Positions 9,200 through 16,857 of a stretch of 64,000 bases of DNA are shown here, piece by piece. Both the position numbers and the translations under genes were made by a program. The notes beneath the pieces are model-generated. The model saw only the letters and a list, made by a program, of their open reading frames with translations, made no database searches and had not been told where the DNA came from. How positions within the stretch are numbered: position 1 is the first letter of the stretch; every line of letters begins with the position of its first letter. This DNA is from Candidatus Krumholzibacteriia bacterium (lineage in GTDB: Bacteria > Krumholzibacteriota > Krumholzibacteriia > WVZY01 > JAKEHA01). The stretch is from contig JAOUHG010000016.1 in NCBI GenBank assembly GCA_029865265.1, positions 1-64,000 on the forward strand, in the 5' to 3' direction.

Positions 9200-11365
9200 C
9201 TACTTCAGCATCACCATCTTCTTGGATTCGGTGTGTGATCCGGCACGCAGGCGGTAGAAGTACACGCCCGAGCCCACGGTGACGCCCGCGTCGTCGCGGC
9301 CGTCCCACTGCACGTCATGAGAACCCGAACCGCGGGTCTCGTCCACCAGCGTGCGCACCAGGCGGCCGTTCGCGTCGTAGACGGAAACGGTCACATGCTC
9401 GCGCGACGCCAGGGTGAAGTTGATCATGGTGGTCGGGTTGAACGGGTTGGGCGTGTTCTGGCCCAGCGACACCGCCATCTTCGGAACCTTGACTTCCTCG
9501 ACCGGCGAGAGGAACTCACCGTCGGCGTCCGCGATTCCAATCTGATAGCGATACGTGTTGCCGGCCACGACGCCGCGGTCGGTGTACACGAAGCCGGTGC
9601 CATCGGCACCGAAGAGCATGTCGACGAACTCCATCTCGCCGCTTCCCACCGCGCGGTACACGTTGACCGCCTCGACACCGATGTCGGAGCGGAACGTGCT
9701 GCGGAGGGTGACCTCGCCGTCGCTATAACGAGCGCTGAACGACGTGATCGCCACGGAGACGACCTGGCACATGGAGAACTCGCCCACCTTGGTGCACCAG
9801 CGACCGTCCTCGGTGACACCGCCGACGGTGGTCGGCGTGCCGCGCGTGCACGCGTACTGGTTGAACACCCAGAAGGATGCTTCGGTGGTCGGGCACAGCG
9901 ACAGGCCGGTGTAGTCGCCCCAGCGGTTGCGGGCCGCCGGGTTGTTGCTGAAGGTGCGAACGTACCAGTCCGTGCCCAACGCGAGCACGGCGGTGTTCTG
10001 GATGGTTCCGGGCGCATCACCCAGCGCACGCAGCGCATAGTACGCGCCGCAGTAGATGCTCTGGTTCGAGGCCGCAAAACCGATCGCCATGTTGTCGCAG
10101 CGATCCACCATCACCGACGGGAAGAAGGTGTACGTGGCCACGCCGAGATCCTCGGCGCCCACGTCACCCTGGTCCGCAACGGAAAGGGCGCCCAGGTTCA
10201 TGGTGTTGACCCTCCACCAGTGCGCCGTCTCGAAGCCGGCGTCGATGCCCGCAGGCGGGAGCAGCGTGGCGCACATGTAGAGGTTGTTGTTGCGCCACAC
10301 CGCATTGAGCGCGCGGCGGTCGTTGGTCTCGATGCGGCGCGCGGTGCCCAGCTGCAGCGCATCGCCGAACGCAGCCGCCGTGTTGTCGATGTTGCCGACG
10401 AACAGCTGCTGGAAGCTGAACACCGGTCCCGCGATGGGGGTGTCGACGCGGATGATGTCGATGTACTCGTTGGTCCCGTCGGTGAGACCCGAGTAGCTCA
10501 CCAGGAACGTGCCCACGTTGGCCGGCTCGGGGCCGTACATGTGCGCGGGCTGCGTGGTGGTGGCCAGACCCGGCTGACCGACCGCCCCGTACGGATCATA
10601 GATGGCCGAAACGATGCTGCCGTTGGGGCCGGCATACGTCGCGGGCTTGTCGATGATCCACAGGCGCACGCCGCCGAACGATCCCGCCGCGCTGAACATG
10701 TTGGCGCACACGTAGACCGCGTCGTCATCCACCGCAAAGCCGGGATAGTCCGCCCAGCGGGGCAGGCCGCCGATGGTGGTGAGCGAGTTGATCGAGTGCA
10801 GCCACCAGCCCGCGTTCGGGTCGTGGGTCTTCGATACGGCGATGAGAATGCGTGAGTCAAGCGCCGGGCTGGTGACGCGCTCCAACGTGACAACGATGAA
10901 GCGGTCCCGGTACTGGTCGTAGATCACCTTCGGGTCGAAGGTCTGCGTTCCCAGTCCACCCGGAACGCCGGCGAAGAAGCCGGCCAGGCTGTTCTGGTAC
11001 TGCAGGATGGCGGGATTGGCCTTGGTGCGCCACTCGATGCCGACGTTCACCACGTTGATCACGTGCTCGAGGCCGGCTGCGGCGTGCGGATCGGGCGGAA
11101 TGAAGATCGACCCGGTGTAAGGGATGGACGTGTCGAAATTCCAGCAATCGACCGGCGGAAAGAGCAGGCCAGGTGTGAGCATGATTCCGGGGGGAACCTT
11201 CTCGGCAACAGGGCCCGTCGCCACCGCTTCCATCGAGCGAAGCGTGGTGTCGTCAATCGACGGCTCGGGTGTTTCGATGGTTACCTTTGCCGACGCGGCC
11301 GCGCTGGCAATCACGAAGACGGAGAAAACGAGAAGAGACAATAACCGAGGGTATCGCATGCGCAT
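9200..11365 (-). CDS. Secreted protein with FlgD-like C-terminal sorting domain, paralog B
   Basis: The 721-residue protein starts at 11365, where MRMRYPRLLSLLVFSVFVI opens a signal peptide and a GGAGG box lies 8 bases upstream. The frame remains open further upstream but has no coding character there. The body matches paralog A (FDPKVIYDQYRDRFIVV, RWADYPGFAVDD, ETNDRRALNAVWR, NRWGDYTGLSLCP). Unlike A, it has an extra Ig/Fn3-like module (VAITSFSARYSDGEV...VYRAVGSGEMEF) before the FlgD-type domain (NTPNPFNPTTMINFTL; GSGVYFYRL; TESKKMVMLK). It probably acts at the cell surface or outside the cell. Its substrate is unknown. Confidence 0.9.
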   Translation of the reverse strand: MRMRYPRLLSLLVFSVFVIASAAASAKVTIETPEPSIDDTTLRSMEAVATGPVAEKVPPGIMLTPGLLFPPVDCWNFDTSIPYTGSIFIPPDPHAAAGLEHVINVVNVGIEWRTKANPAILQYQNSLAGFFAGVPGGLGTQTFDPKVIYDQYRDRFIVVTLERVTSPALDSRILIAVSKTHDPNAGWWLHSINSLTTIGGLPRWADYPGFAVDDDAVYVCANMFSAAGSFGGVRLWIIDKPATYAGPNGSIVSAIYDPYGAVGQPGLATTTQPAHMYGPEPANVGTFLVSYSGLTDGTNEYIDIIRVDTPIAGPVFSFQQLFVGNIDNTAAAFGDALQLGTARRIETNDRRALNAVWRNNNLYMCATLLPPAGIDAGFETAHWWRVNTMNLGALSVADQGDVGAEDLGVATYTFFPSVMVDRCDNMAIGFAASNQSIYCGAYYALRALGDAPGTIQNTAVLALGTDWYVRTFSNNPAARNRWGDYTGLSLCPTTEASFWVFNQYACTRGTPTTVGGVTEDGRWCTKVGEFSMCQVVSVAITSFSARYSDGEVTLRSTFRSDIGVEAVNVYRAVGSGEMEFVDMLFGADGTGFVYTDRGVVAGNTYRYQIGIADADGEFLSPVEEVKVPKMAVSLGQNTPNPFNPTTMINFTLASREHVTVSVYDANGRLVRTLVDETRGSGSHDVQWDGRDDAGVTVGSGVYFYRLRAGSHTESKKMVMLK

Positions 11366-11441
11366 GTCGCGAACCTCCGCGGTTGGGCGTGCACTACTTG
11401 GAGGCCACAGGTTCGGGGCCCCGGGGAGGAATAGACAGCGA

Positions 11442-11470
11442 TTTATACCACAGAAATGACCGTATTTCAA
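11442..11470 (-). promoter_or_regulatory. Sigma-70 promoter of secreted paralog B
   Basis: On the minus strand TTGAAA (11470-11465) and TATAAA (11447-11442) are exactly 17 bases apart, giving a leader of about 70 bases before the start at 11365. This is one of the best consensus promoters in the window. Confidence 0.72.
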
Positions 11471-11514
11471 GGGGCAGACCCGCCGCGGGGCCGTCGCCCG
11501 TGTGCGGACGCCCT

Positions 11515-12213
11515 TCACCCGGTCAGAGACAGGAACTCGGTGGCCATCTTCGGGCCCGCCCCCGCGTCCTCGTGCTTGAAGAACACGAAGGCGTTGTTCC
11601 ACTTCTGCCCCACCACCCACTTCCGCCACTCCTGGAGTTCGGCGGTGGTGTAGTCCGGGCGGCGCAGGCGCAGGTAGCCCCAGTCCGCGGTGCTCACCAG
11701 GGGAACCTCCAGGTCGTCCTCGGCATCGGCCAGGCACAAGGCGACGTTGTGTTCACGCAGTAACGAGAAGACGGGTTCCTCGAACCACGTGCTGTGGCGG
11801 AACTCGAACGCGACCGGGATCTTGTCGGGCAGCGCTTCCAGGAAGGCGCCCAGACGCTCGAGGTCCTGTTTGAAATTGGGCGGGAGCTGGAAGAACACCA
11901 CGCCCAGCTTCTCCCCCATCTCCCCCACCGCGTCCATCAGGTAGTCGGTCTCCTCCCCGGCGTTCTTCAGGCGCTTCATGTGGGAGATCTTCTGCGAGGC
12001 CTTCACGGCAAAGCGGAAATTGGCCGGCACCTGTTCCGCCCAGGTGGCGAGCTGCTCGCGTTTGGGAAGCCGGTAGAAGGTGTTGTTGATCTCCACCGAC
12101 GGGAGTTTGCTGCCGTAGAAGGCGAGCATCTCGTCGTTGGGCATCTTCTCGGGGTAGAAATACCCCTTCCATTCCTTGTACGAATATCCGCTGGTTCCGG
12201 CGTAGAGGTTCAT
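11515..12213 (-). CDS. DUF72 (YecE-like) family protein
   Basis: The 232-residue protein has the DUF72 hallmarks: NLYAGTSGYSYKEWKGYFYP at the N-terminus, VEINNTFYRLP, FRFAVKASQKISH and FEFRHSTWF. The family has a TIM-barrel fold and no established biochemical role. The ATG at 12213 has a GGAGCC box. The frame is open further upstream across the divergent ligD start but lacks family homology there. Only 24 bases separate its start from that of ligD, so the two promoters must overlap. Confidence 0.9.
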   Translation of the reverse strand: MNLYAGTSGYSYKEWKGYFYPEKMPNDEMLAFYGSKLPSVEINNTFYRLPKREQLATWAEQVPANFRFAVKASQKISHMKRLKNAGEETDYLMDAVGEMGEKLGVVFFQLPPNFKQDLERLGAFLEALPDKIPVAFEFRHSTWFEEPVFSLLREHNVALCLADAEDDLEVPLVSTADWGYLRLRRPDYTTAELQEWRKWVVGQKWNNAFVFFKHEDAGAGPKMATEFLSLTG

Positions 12214-12225
12214 GGCGGCTCCTTC

Positions 12226-12231
12226 TATAAT
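12226..12231 (+). promoter_or_regulatory. -10 box directly before ligD (probable leaderless start)
   Basis: A perfect TATAAT ends 6 bases before the ligD ATG, placing the expected transcription start on or next to the start codon. No good -35 box lies 17 bases upstream, and no Shine-Dalgarno precedes the ATG. Confidence 0.5.
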
Positions 12232-12237
12232 GTCATT

Positions 12238-14562
12238 ATGGCCCGTTCCTCCCAGGTTGTTCAAGTCGGCAAGCGCAAGATCGAGCTGTCGAACCTGAAG
12301 AAGGTGCTCTGGCCCGAGGACGGCGTCCTCAAGGCCGAGCTCATTCAATACTACCTCACCATCGCGCCCACCATCCTGGCGCACATCCAGGGGCGGCCGC
12401 TCTCACTGGTGCGCTTCCCCGACGGGATTCACGGCGAGACCTTCTTTCAGAAGAACCTCCCGGACTGGACCCCGGACTGGATCGAGAGCGCGGACATCGG
12501 CGACGCGAAGAAATCCATCCGTTACTTCGTGCCCACCGAGGCGGCGTCGCTGGTGTGGCTGGCCAACCTGGCGTGCATCGAGATGCACCAGATGCACTGC
12601 CGTGTGAAGAGCCGCGACAACCCGGACTACTTCGTGTTCGACATCGACCCGCCGGACGGCACGCCGTGGGAGCTGATTGCAGACACCGGGCTCAAACTGC
12701 GCGAGGTGATCGAAGCGCACGGCTACCACACGTTTGTGAAAACGACGGGGCGCAAAGGACTGCATGTGGTGTCGCCCATCGAACCGAAGTGGGACTTCGA
12801 TACAGTGTTCGCCGCCACGCAAGCCATCGCGAAGCCGTTCGTGGCGGCGAATGCAAAGACGTGCACGCTGCGCATCCAGAAGAATCAGCGCGACGACAAG
12901 ATCTTGATCGACATTTACCGCAACCGCCCGTCGCAGACCATCGTGAGCGCGTACAGCGTGCGCGGGTTGCCCGGCGCCACGGTGTCGATGCCGCTGCGCT
13001 GGGAGCAGCTGCACGAGATCGAAGGCATCCGCGCGTTTCACATCCGCAATGTTCCCGACATTGTGAAACGCGAGGGCGACGTGTGGGAAGGCATGAACGC
13101 GTATGCCGTGGAGCTGCATACCTCCCGCGCCGCGGCCTCGCCGCGGCGTTCGCTCCCGAAGTCCGGGAAGTACAAGACGCCCGACCAGCTCGAGACGTAC
13201 GCAAAGAAGCGCGCCTTCGGCAAGACACCGGAACCGGCTCCGGGCGAACTCGACGAGGGCGTGAATCGCTTCGTCGTGCACCGCCACCACGCCTCGCGGC
13301 TGCACTACGACCTGCGGCTCGAAATGGACGGCGTGCTGCGCTCCTACGCCGTCCCCAAGGGACTCCCGCCGCGCCCCGGCATCAAGCGCCTCGCCGTGCA
13401 GACCGAGGACCATCCCATCGAGTACCTCACCTTCGAGGGGACCATCCCGAAGGGCGAGTACGGCGGCGGCGACATGTGGGTGTACGCGTCGGGCCGCTAC
13501 GAAATTACGAAGCAGAAGAAAGACTCGATGTACGTGCGTCTCTCCAGCCGCGGGCTCAGCGGCGAGTACCGCATCATCCCGACGCGCAACAAGGAGAACA
13601 TCCTGGAACGAGTGGACGCGCCGCAGACCGACTGGCTCAGCGAGCCCGTCGAACCCATGCTGGCGGAGTTGTCGAAGGAGGTCCCCACGCGCGGCGAGTG
13701 GATCTACGAGGTCAAGTGGGACGGGATCCGCGCCATGGTGTCGCTGGACGAAGGCGTGGTGCGCATTCTCTCACGGAATATGAATGATATTACCGCTGCA
13801 TTCCCCGAGCTGGCGGACGCGTCGTCGTTTGCGGCAACCTGCGGGCTGTTCGACTGCGAGATCGTGTGCCTCGACCCGTCGGGGCGGCCGATCTTTCGCG
13901 ACGTCATCAACCGCATGCGCCAGCGCGGCGACGCCGCCGAGCGCGGGCGCAGGAAGCACCCGGCCGTGTGTTATGTGTTCGATTGCCTGTACCTCGACGG
14001 CCGCCCGCTGGTGAATGAGCCCATCGAACGGCGGCGCGAGTGGATGGCCGACGCCATCAAGCGGGAATCGTCGTACCGCGTGAGCCAGACGGTGGAGGAC
14101 GGCGAGGCGCTGTTCAAGGCCGCCGGCGAGATGGGCCTCGAGGGCATCATGGCCAAGAAGGCGGGAAGTGTCTACACGCCCGGCCGCCGCAACGACGCCT
14201 GGCTCAAGATCAAGACGCGCAACACGCTGGATTGCGTGGTCATCGGCTACACGGCGGGCAAGGGCGACCGCGCCGCGACGTTCGGCGCGCTGCACATCGC
14301 CGAGCCGCGCGACGGTGCGTGGCACTACCTGGGCAAGGTGGGCACGGGCTTCGATGACAAGACGCTGGATCTGGTTCTCAAAGCGCTCAAGAAGATCCCG
14401 GAAGGTAAACGTCCCATTGAACAGAAGCCGGCCGATGACAAGGAAACCACCTGGCTCGAACCGGTCATGTGGTGCGAAGTGGCCTACGGCACCATCACGC
14501 CCAACGAAACGCTGCGCGAACCGGTGTTCGTGCGCCTGCGCCCGGATCGCGGGGAGGCGTGA
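12238..14562 (+). CDS. ligD: ATP-dependent DNA ligase LigD (POL-PE-LIG), NHEJ
   Basis: LigD repairs double-strand breaks with Ku by non-homologous end joining. This 774-residue protein has all three modules in the mycobacterial order. The polymerase domain covers about residues 10-290, with the metal-binding FDIDPPDG (D135, D137) and TTGRKGLHVV. The 3'-phosphoesterase domain covers about 335-465 (HRHHASRLHYDLRLE; EDHPIEY; GTIPKGEYGGG). The ligase domain covers about 475-774, with nucleotidyl lysine K493 in EVKWDGIRA. I chose the ATG at 12238 because the family's N-terminus begins there. The frame is open earlier but opposes the DUF72 gene. ku lies about 7.5 kb downstream on the same strand. 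Confidence 0.96.
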   Translation: MARSSQVVQVGKRKIELSNLKKVLWPEDGVLKAELIQYYLTIAPTILAHIQGRPLSLVRFPDGIHGETFFQKNLPDWTPDWIESADIGDAKKSIRYFVPTEAASLVWLANLACIEMHQMHCRVKSRDNPDYFVFDIDPPDGTPWELIADTGLKLREVIEAHGYHTFVKTTGRKGLHVVSPIEPKWDFDTVFAATQAIAKPFVAANAKTCTLRIQKNQRDDKILIDIYRNRPSQTIVSAYSVRGLPGATVSMPLRWEQLHEIEGIRAFHIRNVPDIVKREGDVWEGMNAYAVELHTSRAAASPRRSLPKSGKYKTPDQLETYAKKRAFGKTPEPAPGELDEGVNRFVVHRHHASRLHYDLRLEMDGVLRSYAVPKGLPPRPGIKRLAVQTEDHPIEYLTFEGTIPKGEYGGGDMWVYASGRYEITKQKKDSMYVRLSSRGLSGEYRIIPTRNKENILERVDAPQTDWLSEPVEPMLAELSKEVPTRGEWIYEVKWDGIRAMVSLDEGVVRILSRNMNDITAAFPELADASSFAATCGLFDCEIVCLDPSGRPIFRDVINRMRQRGDAAERGRRKHPAVCYVFDCLYLDGRPLVNEPIERRREWMADAIKRESSYRVSQTVEDGEALFKAAGEMGLEGIMAKKAGSVYTPGRRNDAWLKIKTRNTLDCVVIGYTAGKGDRAATFGALHIAEPRDGAWHYLGKVGTGFDDKTLDLVLKALKKIPEGKRPIEQKPADDKETTWLEPVMWCEVAYGTITPNETLREPVFVRLRPDRGEA

Positions 14563-14568
14563 GCGGCC

Positions 14569-14604
14569 ACTACCGCAGCGGCAGTAATCACTTTTTTCAC
14601 AAGC
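14569..14604 (-). repeat. Copy A of a 38-bp palindromic repeat, outside any intact gene
   Basis: On the minus strand it reads GCTTGTGAAAA, then GTGATTACTGCCGC and an imperfect mirror arm. It matches copies at 15011-15048 and 60211-60248. It lies beyond the stop of the DUF222-type gene, in a stretch that would translate as ACEKSDYCRCGSG, so it may be a relic of that module. Confidence 0.7.
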
Positions 14605-14636
14605 CATCGGGCAAGCGGCGACACCGCAGCGCCCGC

Positions 14637-14661
14637 CGGCAGGATGTTTGATCTCCTGCCG
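14637..14661 (-). terminator. Hairpin after the DUF222-type gene
   Basis: CGGCAGGA (14637-14644) pairs with TCCTGCCG (14654-14661) around a 9-base loop, 22 bases beyond the stop codon at 14683. There is no T-tract, so termination is only a possibility. Confidence 0.35.
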
Positions 14662-14682
14662 ACCTCCCTGCCGACACGGTCG

Positions 14683-15573
14683 CTACCCCGGTATCGCCAC
14701 CGCCCGGGCGTTCGCCTTCTGTTCGCGCTCCAAGCGTCGCGCCCTTCGCCGGATCGGATCGTTCTTCTCGAGAAACGCGTCCATGGTCATCGTGAACACC
14801 TGCTCCAACGATCGATTCGTGCCGAGACGATGCCACGCCAGCGCCTTGATACGATCGAGAGCCGACATGAACTCGGCGCCGGCGGTGAAGGACAGTCGGG
14901 TGCGCATTTCAGTTTCCAGAGGTGTGACCGCCGCGGCTGAGTTTCCCTCAACAGACGCGACCGGCCGGTCGGCCGGAACGGCGGGCAGGACCGGCGTGGC
15001 CGGTCCTGCTTTACTGCCGCTGCGGCAGTAATCACTATTTTCACAAGCCGAGCCCACGCCCGCGCGAGCGGACGCCTCGCCGGCTACTTCTTGAACCAGT
15101 CGCAACTCTCCAGCCGGCCCCGGCGAACGCACTTCCCGCCGCACCCCCAGCGGCCGAATGACATCACGCGGCGCCGCGCGCGGCTCACGCCGCGCGAGGA
15201 TCGCCTTCACCTCCGCAAGCGAACACCCGCGAATGTTCGCGAGCAGCTCGTCCTTGTTCTCCCAGGTGAGCACCCGTGCGACGTGGGCGAGCGTCGACAG
15301 GTTGAGGTCGTTCGATTCCAGCATTGCGCGTACTTCCGGAAACCTCACCATGCAACGCATCGACTGGATGCGCCGCCACGCCGCCGACTCCGAGTACCCC
15401 AGGCCACGCGTGCAGTAGTCGAACATGGAGGAATGACCCAGCGCCAAATGCAGTTTGCGCCGCTCGATTTCAGCCAGGTGATCGAGGACGCGCAATGTCA
15501 TTGCGCGCTCGCGGCGGACAAGATGTTTGATACGGGCGAGAATGACTTCGTCAGATAATGATCGTAGCAACAT
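14683..15573 (-). CDS. DUF222/HNH-family protein lacking the HNH domain
   Basis: The 296-residue protein is a clear paralog of the HNH endonuclease at 59701-60774. Shared blocks are ERRKLHL, MFDYCTRGLGYSESAAWRRI, IRGCSLAEVKAIL and FMSALDRIKALAWHR...SLEQVF. The homology stops after FLEKNDP, where the paralog continues into its HNH module. Here the protein ends about 25 residues later in a basic tail, so it has no nuclease site. It may be a truncated endonuclease or a DNA-binding derivative. The middle contains an in-frame palindromic repeat encoding ACENSDYCRSGSK. An AGGAGG box precedes the ATG. It is convergent with ligD. Confidence 0.8.
   Translation of the reverse strand: MLLRSLSDEVILARIKHLVRRERAMTLRVLDHLAEIERRKLHLALGHSSMFDYCTRGLGYSESAAWRRIQSMRCMVRFPEVRAMLESNDLNLSTLAHVARVLTWENKDELLANIRGCSLAEVKAILARREPRAAPRDVIRPLGVRREVRSPGPAGELRLVQEVAGEASARAGVGSACENSDYCRSGSKAGPATPVLPAVPADRPVASVEGNSAAAVTPLETEMRTRLSFTAGAEFMSALDRIKALAWHRLGTNRSLEQVFTMTMDAFLEKNDPIRRRARRLEREQKANARAVAIPG
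15011..15048 (-). repeat. Copy B of the 38-bp palindromic repeat, inside the DUF222 gene
   Basis: It contains the perfect interrupted palindrome TTACTGCCGCTGCGGCAGTA (plus strand) followed by ATCACTATTTTCACAAGC. It is read in frame as ACENSDYCRSG by the host gene. The palindrome bases differ from copy C by paired changes that keep the stem. Confidence 0.85.
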
Positions 15574-15712
15574 AAGACTCCTCCTTCGTCGTCGTCATGG
15601 CACCACCCGCTGCACCCCGGGAGGAGTTTCACCTCCATCATAGCAATGTTCACGAGATCATCAACATGCAATGTGTCGCACGCGCATGCATTGTTGTCAT
15701 ATTGAAACGCGC
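15574..15712 (-). promoter_or_regulatory. Conserved untranslated leader of the DUF222-type gene
   Basis: Reading towards the gene, the leader has the blocks GACACATTGC, ATTGCTATG, ACTCCTCCCG, GGTGCAGCGG and an AGGAGG ribosome-binding site. The same blocks in the same order precede the HNH gene at 59566-59700. A short open frame crosses the block but ends differently in the two copies, so conservation appears to be at the nucleic acid level. Confidence 0.6.
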
Positions 15713-15723
15713 ACACGTGTGCG
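15710..15723. promoter_or_regulatory. 14-bp perfect palindrome (operator-like)
   Basis: CGCACACGTGTGCG lies in the divergent gap between the DUF222-type gene and the M23 peptidase gene, a usual position for a dimeric regulator site. No regulator gene is adjacent. Confidence 0.35.
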
Positions 15724-15800
15724 ATACAGGACTGACATGAATGCGCGGCTCATGGCGCGCCACGCATGCCGGGCGCGCGCACGTGCACGCACGCCGGATG

Positions 15801-15809
15801 TGCTATCAT
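15801..15809 (+). promoter_or_regulatory. Extended -10 box directly before the M23 peptidase gene
   Basis: TGCTATCAT matches an extended -10 element (TGnTATAAT type). The preferred start codon at 15817 lies 7 bases further on, as expected for a leaderless or nearly leaderless transcript. No clear -35 box was seen. Confidence 0.4.
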
Positions 15810-15816
15810 GTTGCGC

Positions 15817-16833
15817 ATGAAAACATGTGCCATCGCATTCGCTGCGTTGTCGCTCGCGTTGCTCTCGACATCCGTAGCCCGCGCCGCCGAGGCTCCCATC
15901 GACTCCGCCGCCGCGCTTGCGAAGGCCCGCGCGCTCGCGCCCTACGTCGGCCGCGCCGAGTCGGGTCCCGTGTGGACCGCGTTCGACGAAGCCATGCGCG
16001 CGGCCATGGGCGACTCCATGCGGTTCGACGCCATGCTCATCGGCATCCACGCCGAAATCGGCGACCTGCAGGAGATCCTCCAGGAGCGCGTGGACCGCGA
16101 GCGCACCATGTGGGTGTATCGTGCGCGCTGCAAGTTCGCCAAAATCGACGTGCCGCTGCTCATGCTGATGGCGTTCGCGCCCGACGGCCGTGTGGCGGGG
16201 CTCCAGGTGCAGCCAGACACGCCGCAGGAGTATCCCAGCACCAAAATGGACTACCAGACGCGCACGGAACTCGACCTCCCCTTCCGGGGCGAGTGGTACG
16301 TGTTCTGGGGCGGACGCTACCTCGACGACAACTACCACGCGGTGTCGAAAAGCCAGCGTTTTGCGCACGACCTGTTGATAATCAAGGGCGACGAAACCCA
16401 CTCCGGCGACGGAAGCAAACTCACCGACTACTACTGCTACGGACAAGAGGTGCTGGCGCCCGGCGCCGGAACCATCGTATGGGCCTGTGACAGTCTTCCG
16501 GACCAGCAGATCGGCACGCGCAACTCCGCGCAACCCATCGGCAACGGCGTTGTCATCGACCACAGCGACGGAGAGTTTTCGCTGCTCGCGCACATGCAGC
16601 CGGGGTCCTTGCGAGTCGGCGTGGGCGACGCGGTGGATTCGAACACGGTGCTCGGCCTGGTGGGCAATTCCGGCAACACCACCGAACCCCACATCCACTA
16701 CCACCTGCAGGACGGCCCCGACATGGCCACCGCCGAGGGGCTGCCGGTGCGCTTCAAGGAGGTCGTCGTGGACGGAAAGGTGGTGCCGTGGGCGGAGCTG
16801 GTGCGGGGACAAATGGTAAAACGAACGGACTGA
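15817..16833 (+). CDS. Exported M23 family metallopeptidase (LytM type)
   Basis: The 338-residue protein has a signal peptide (MKTCAIAFAALSLALLS...ARA). Its C-terminal half is an M23 peptidoglycan endopeptidase-like domain: QRFAHDLLI (first zinc histidine about H184), VLAPGAGTIVWACDS, GNGVVIDHSDGEFSLLAHM, then GNSGNTTEPHIHYHLQD with the HxH zinc pair. The N-terminal 150 residues are unassigned. An alternative ATG lies 9 bases upstream, but it falls inside the -10 box. It probably acts on cell-wall crosslinks in the periplasm. The sigma factor gene follows 24 bases later. Confidence 0.88.
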   Translation: MKTCAIAFAALSLALLSTSVARAAEAPIDSAAALAKARALAPYVGRAESGPVWTAFDEAMRAAMGDSMRFDAMLIGIHAEIGDLQEILQERVDRERTMWVYRARCKFAKIDVPLLMLMAFAPDGRVAGLQVQPDTPQEYPSTKMDYQTRTELDLPFRGEWYVFWGGRYLDDNYHAVSKSQRFAHDLLIIKGDETHSGDGSKLTDYYCYGQEVLAPGAGTIVWACDSLPDQQIGTRNSAQPIGNGVVIDHSDGEFSLLAHMQPGSLRVGVGDAVDSNTVLGLVGNSGNTTEPHIHYHLQDGPDMATAEGLPVRFKEVVVDGKVVPWAELVRGQMVKRTD

Positions 16834-16857
16834 AACGGTTCACCGATAGAGCAGGTC

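Noticed and set aside
11366-11737. A 124-residue N-terminal extension of secreted paralog B
   Set aside because: The sequence upstream of 11365 is not protein-like and contains the promoter. The signal peptide and the GGAGG site fix the start at 11365.
11794-12237. A 148-residue N-terminal extension of LigD
   Set aside because: The extension is antisense to the DUF72 gene, and the LigD polymerase family begins at the ATG at 12238. A -10 box lies just before that ATG.
15498-15716. A 72-codon leader peptide upstream of and overlapping the DUF222-type gene
   Set aside because: The similar frame before the HNH gene ends at a different point, and only the nucleotide blocks are shared. Coding function is therefore not supported.
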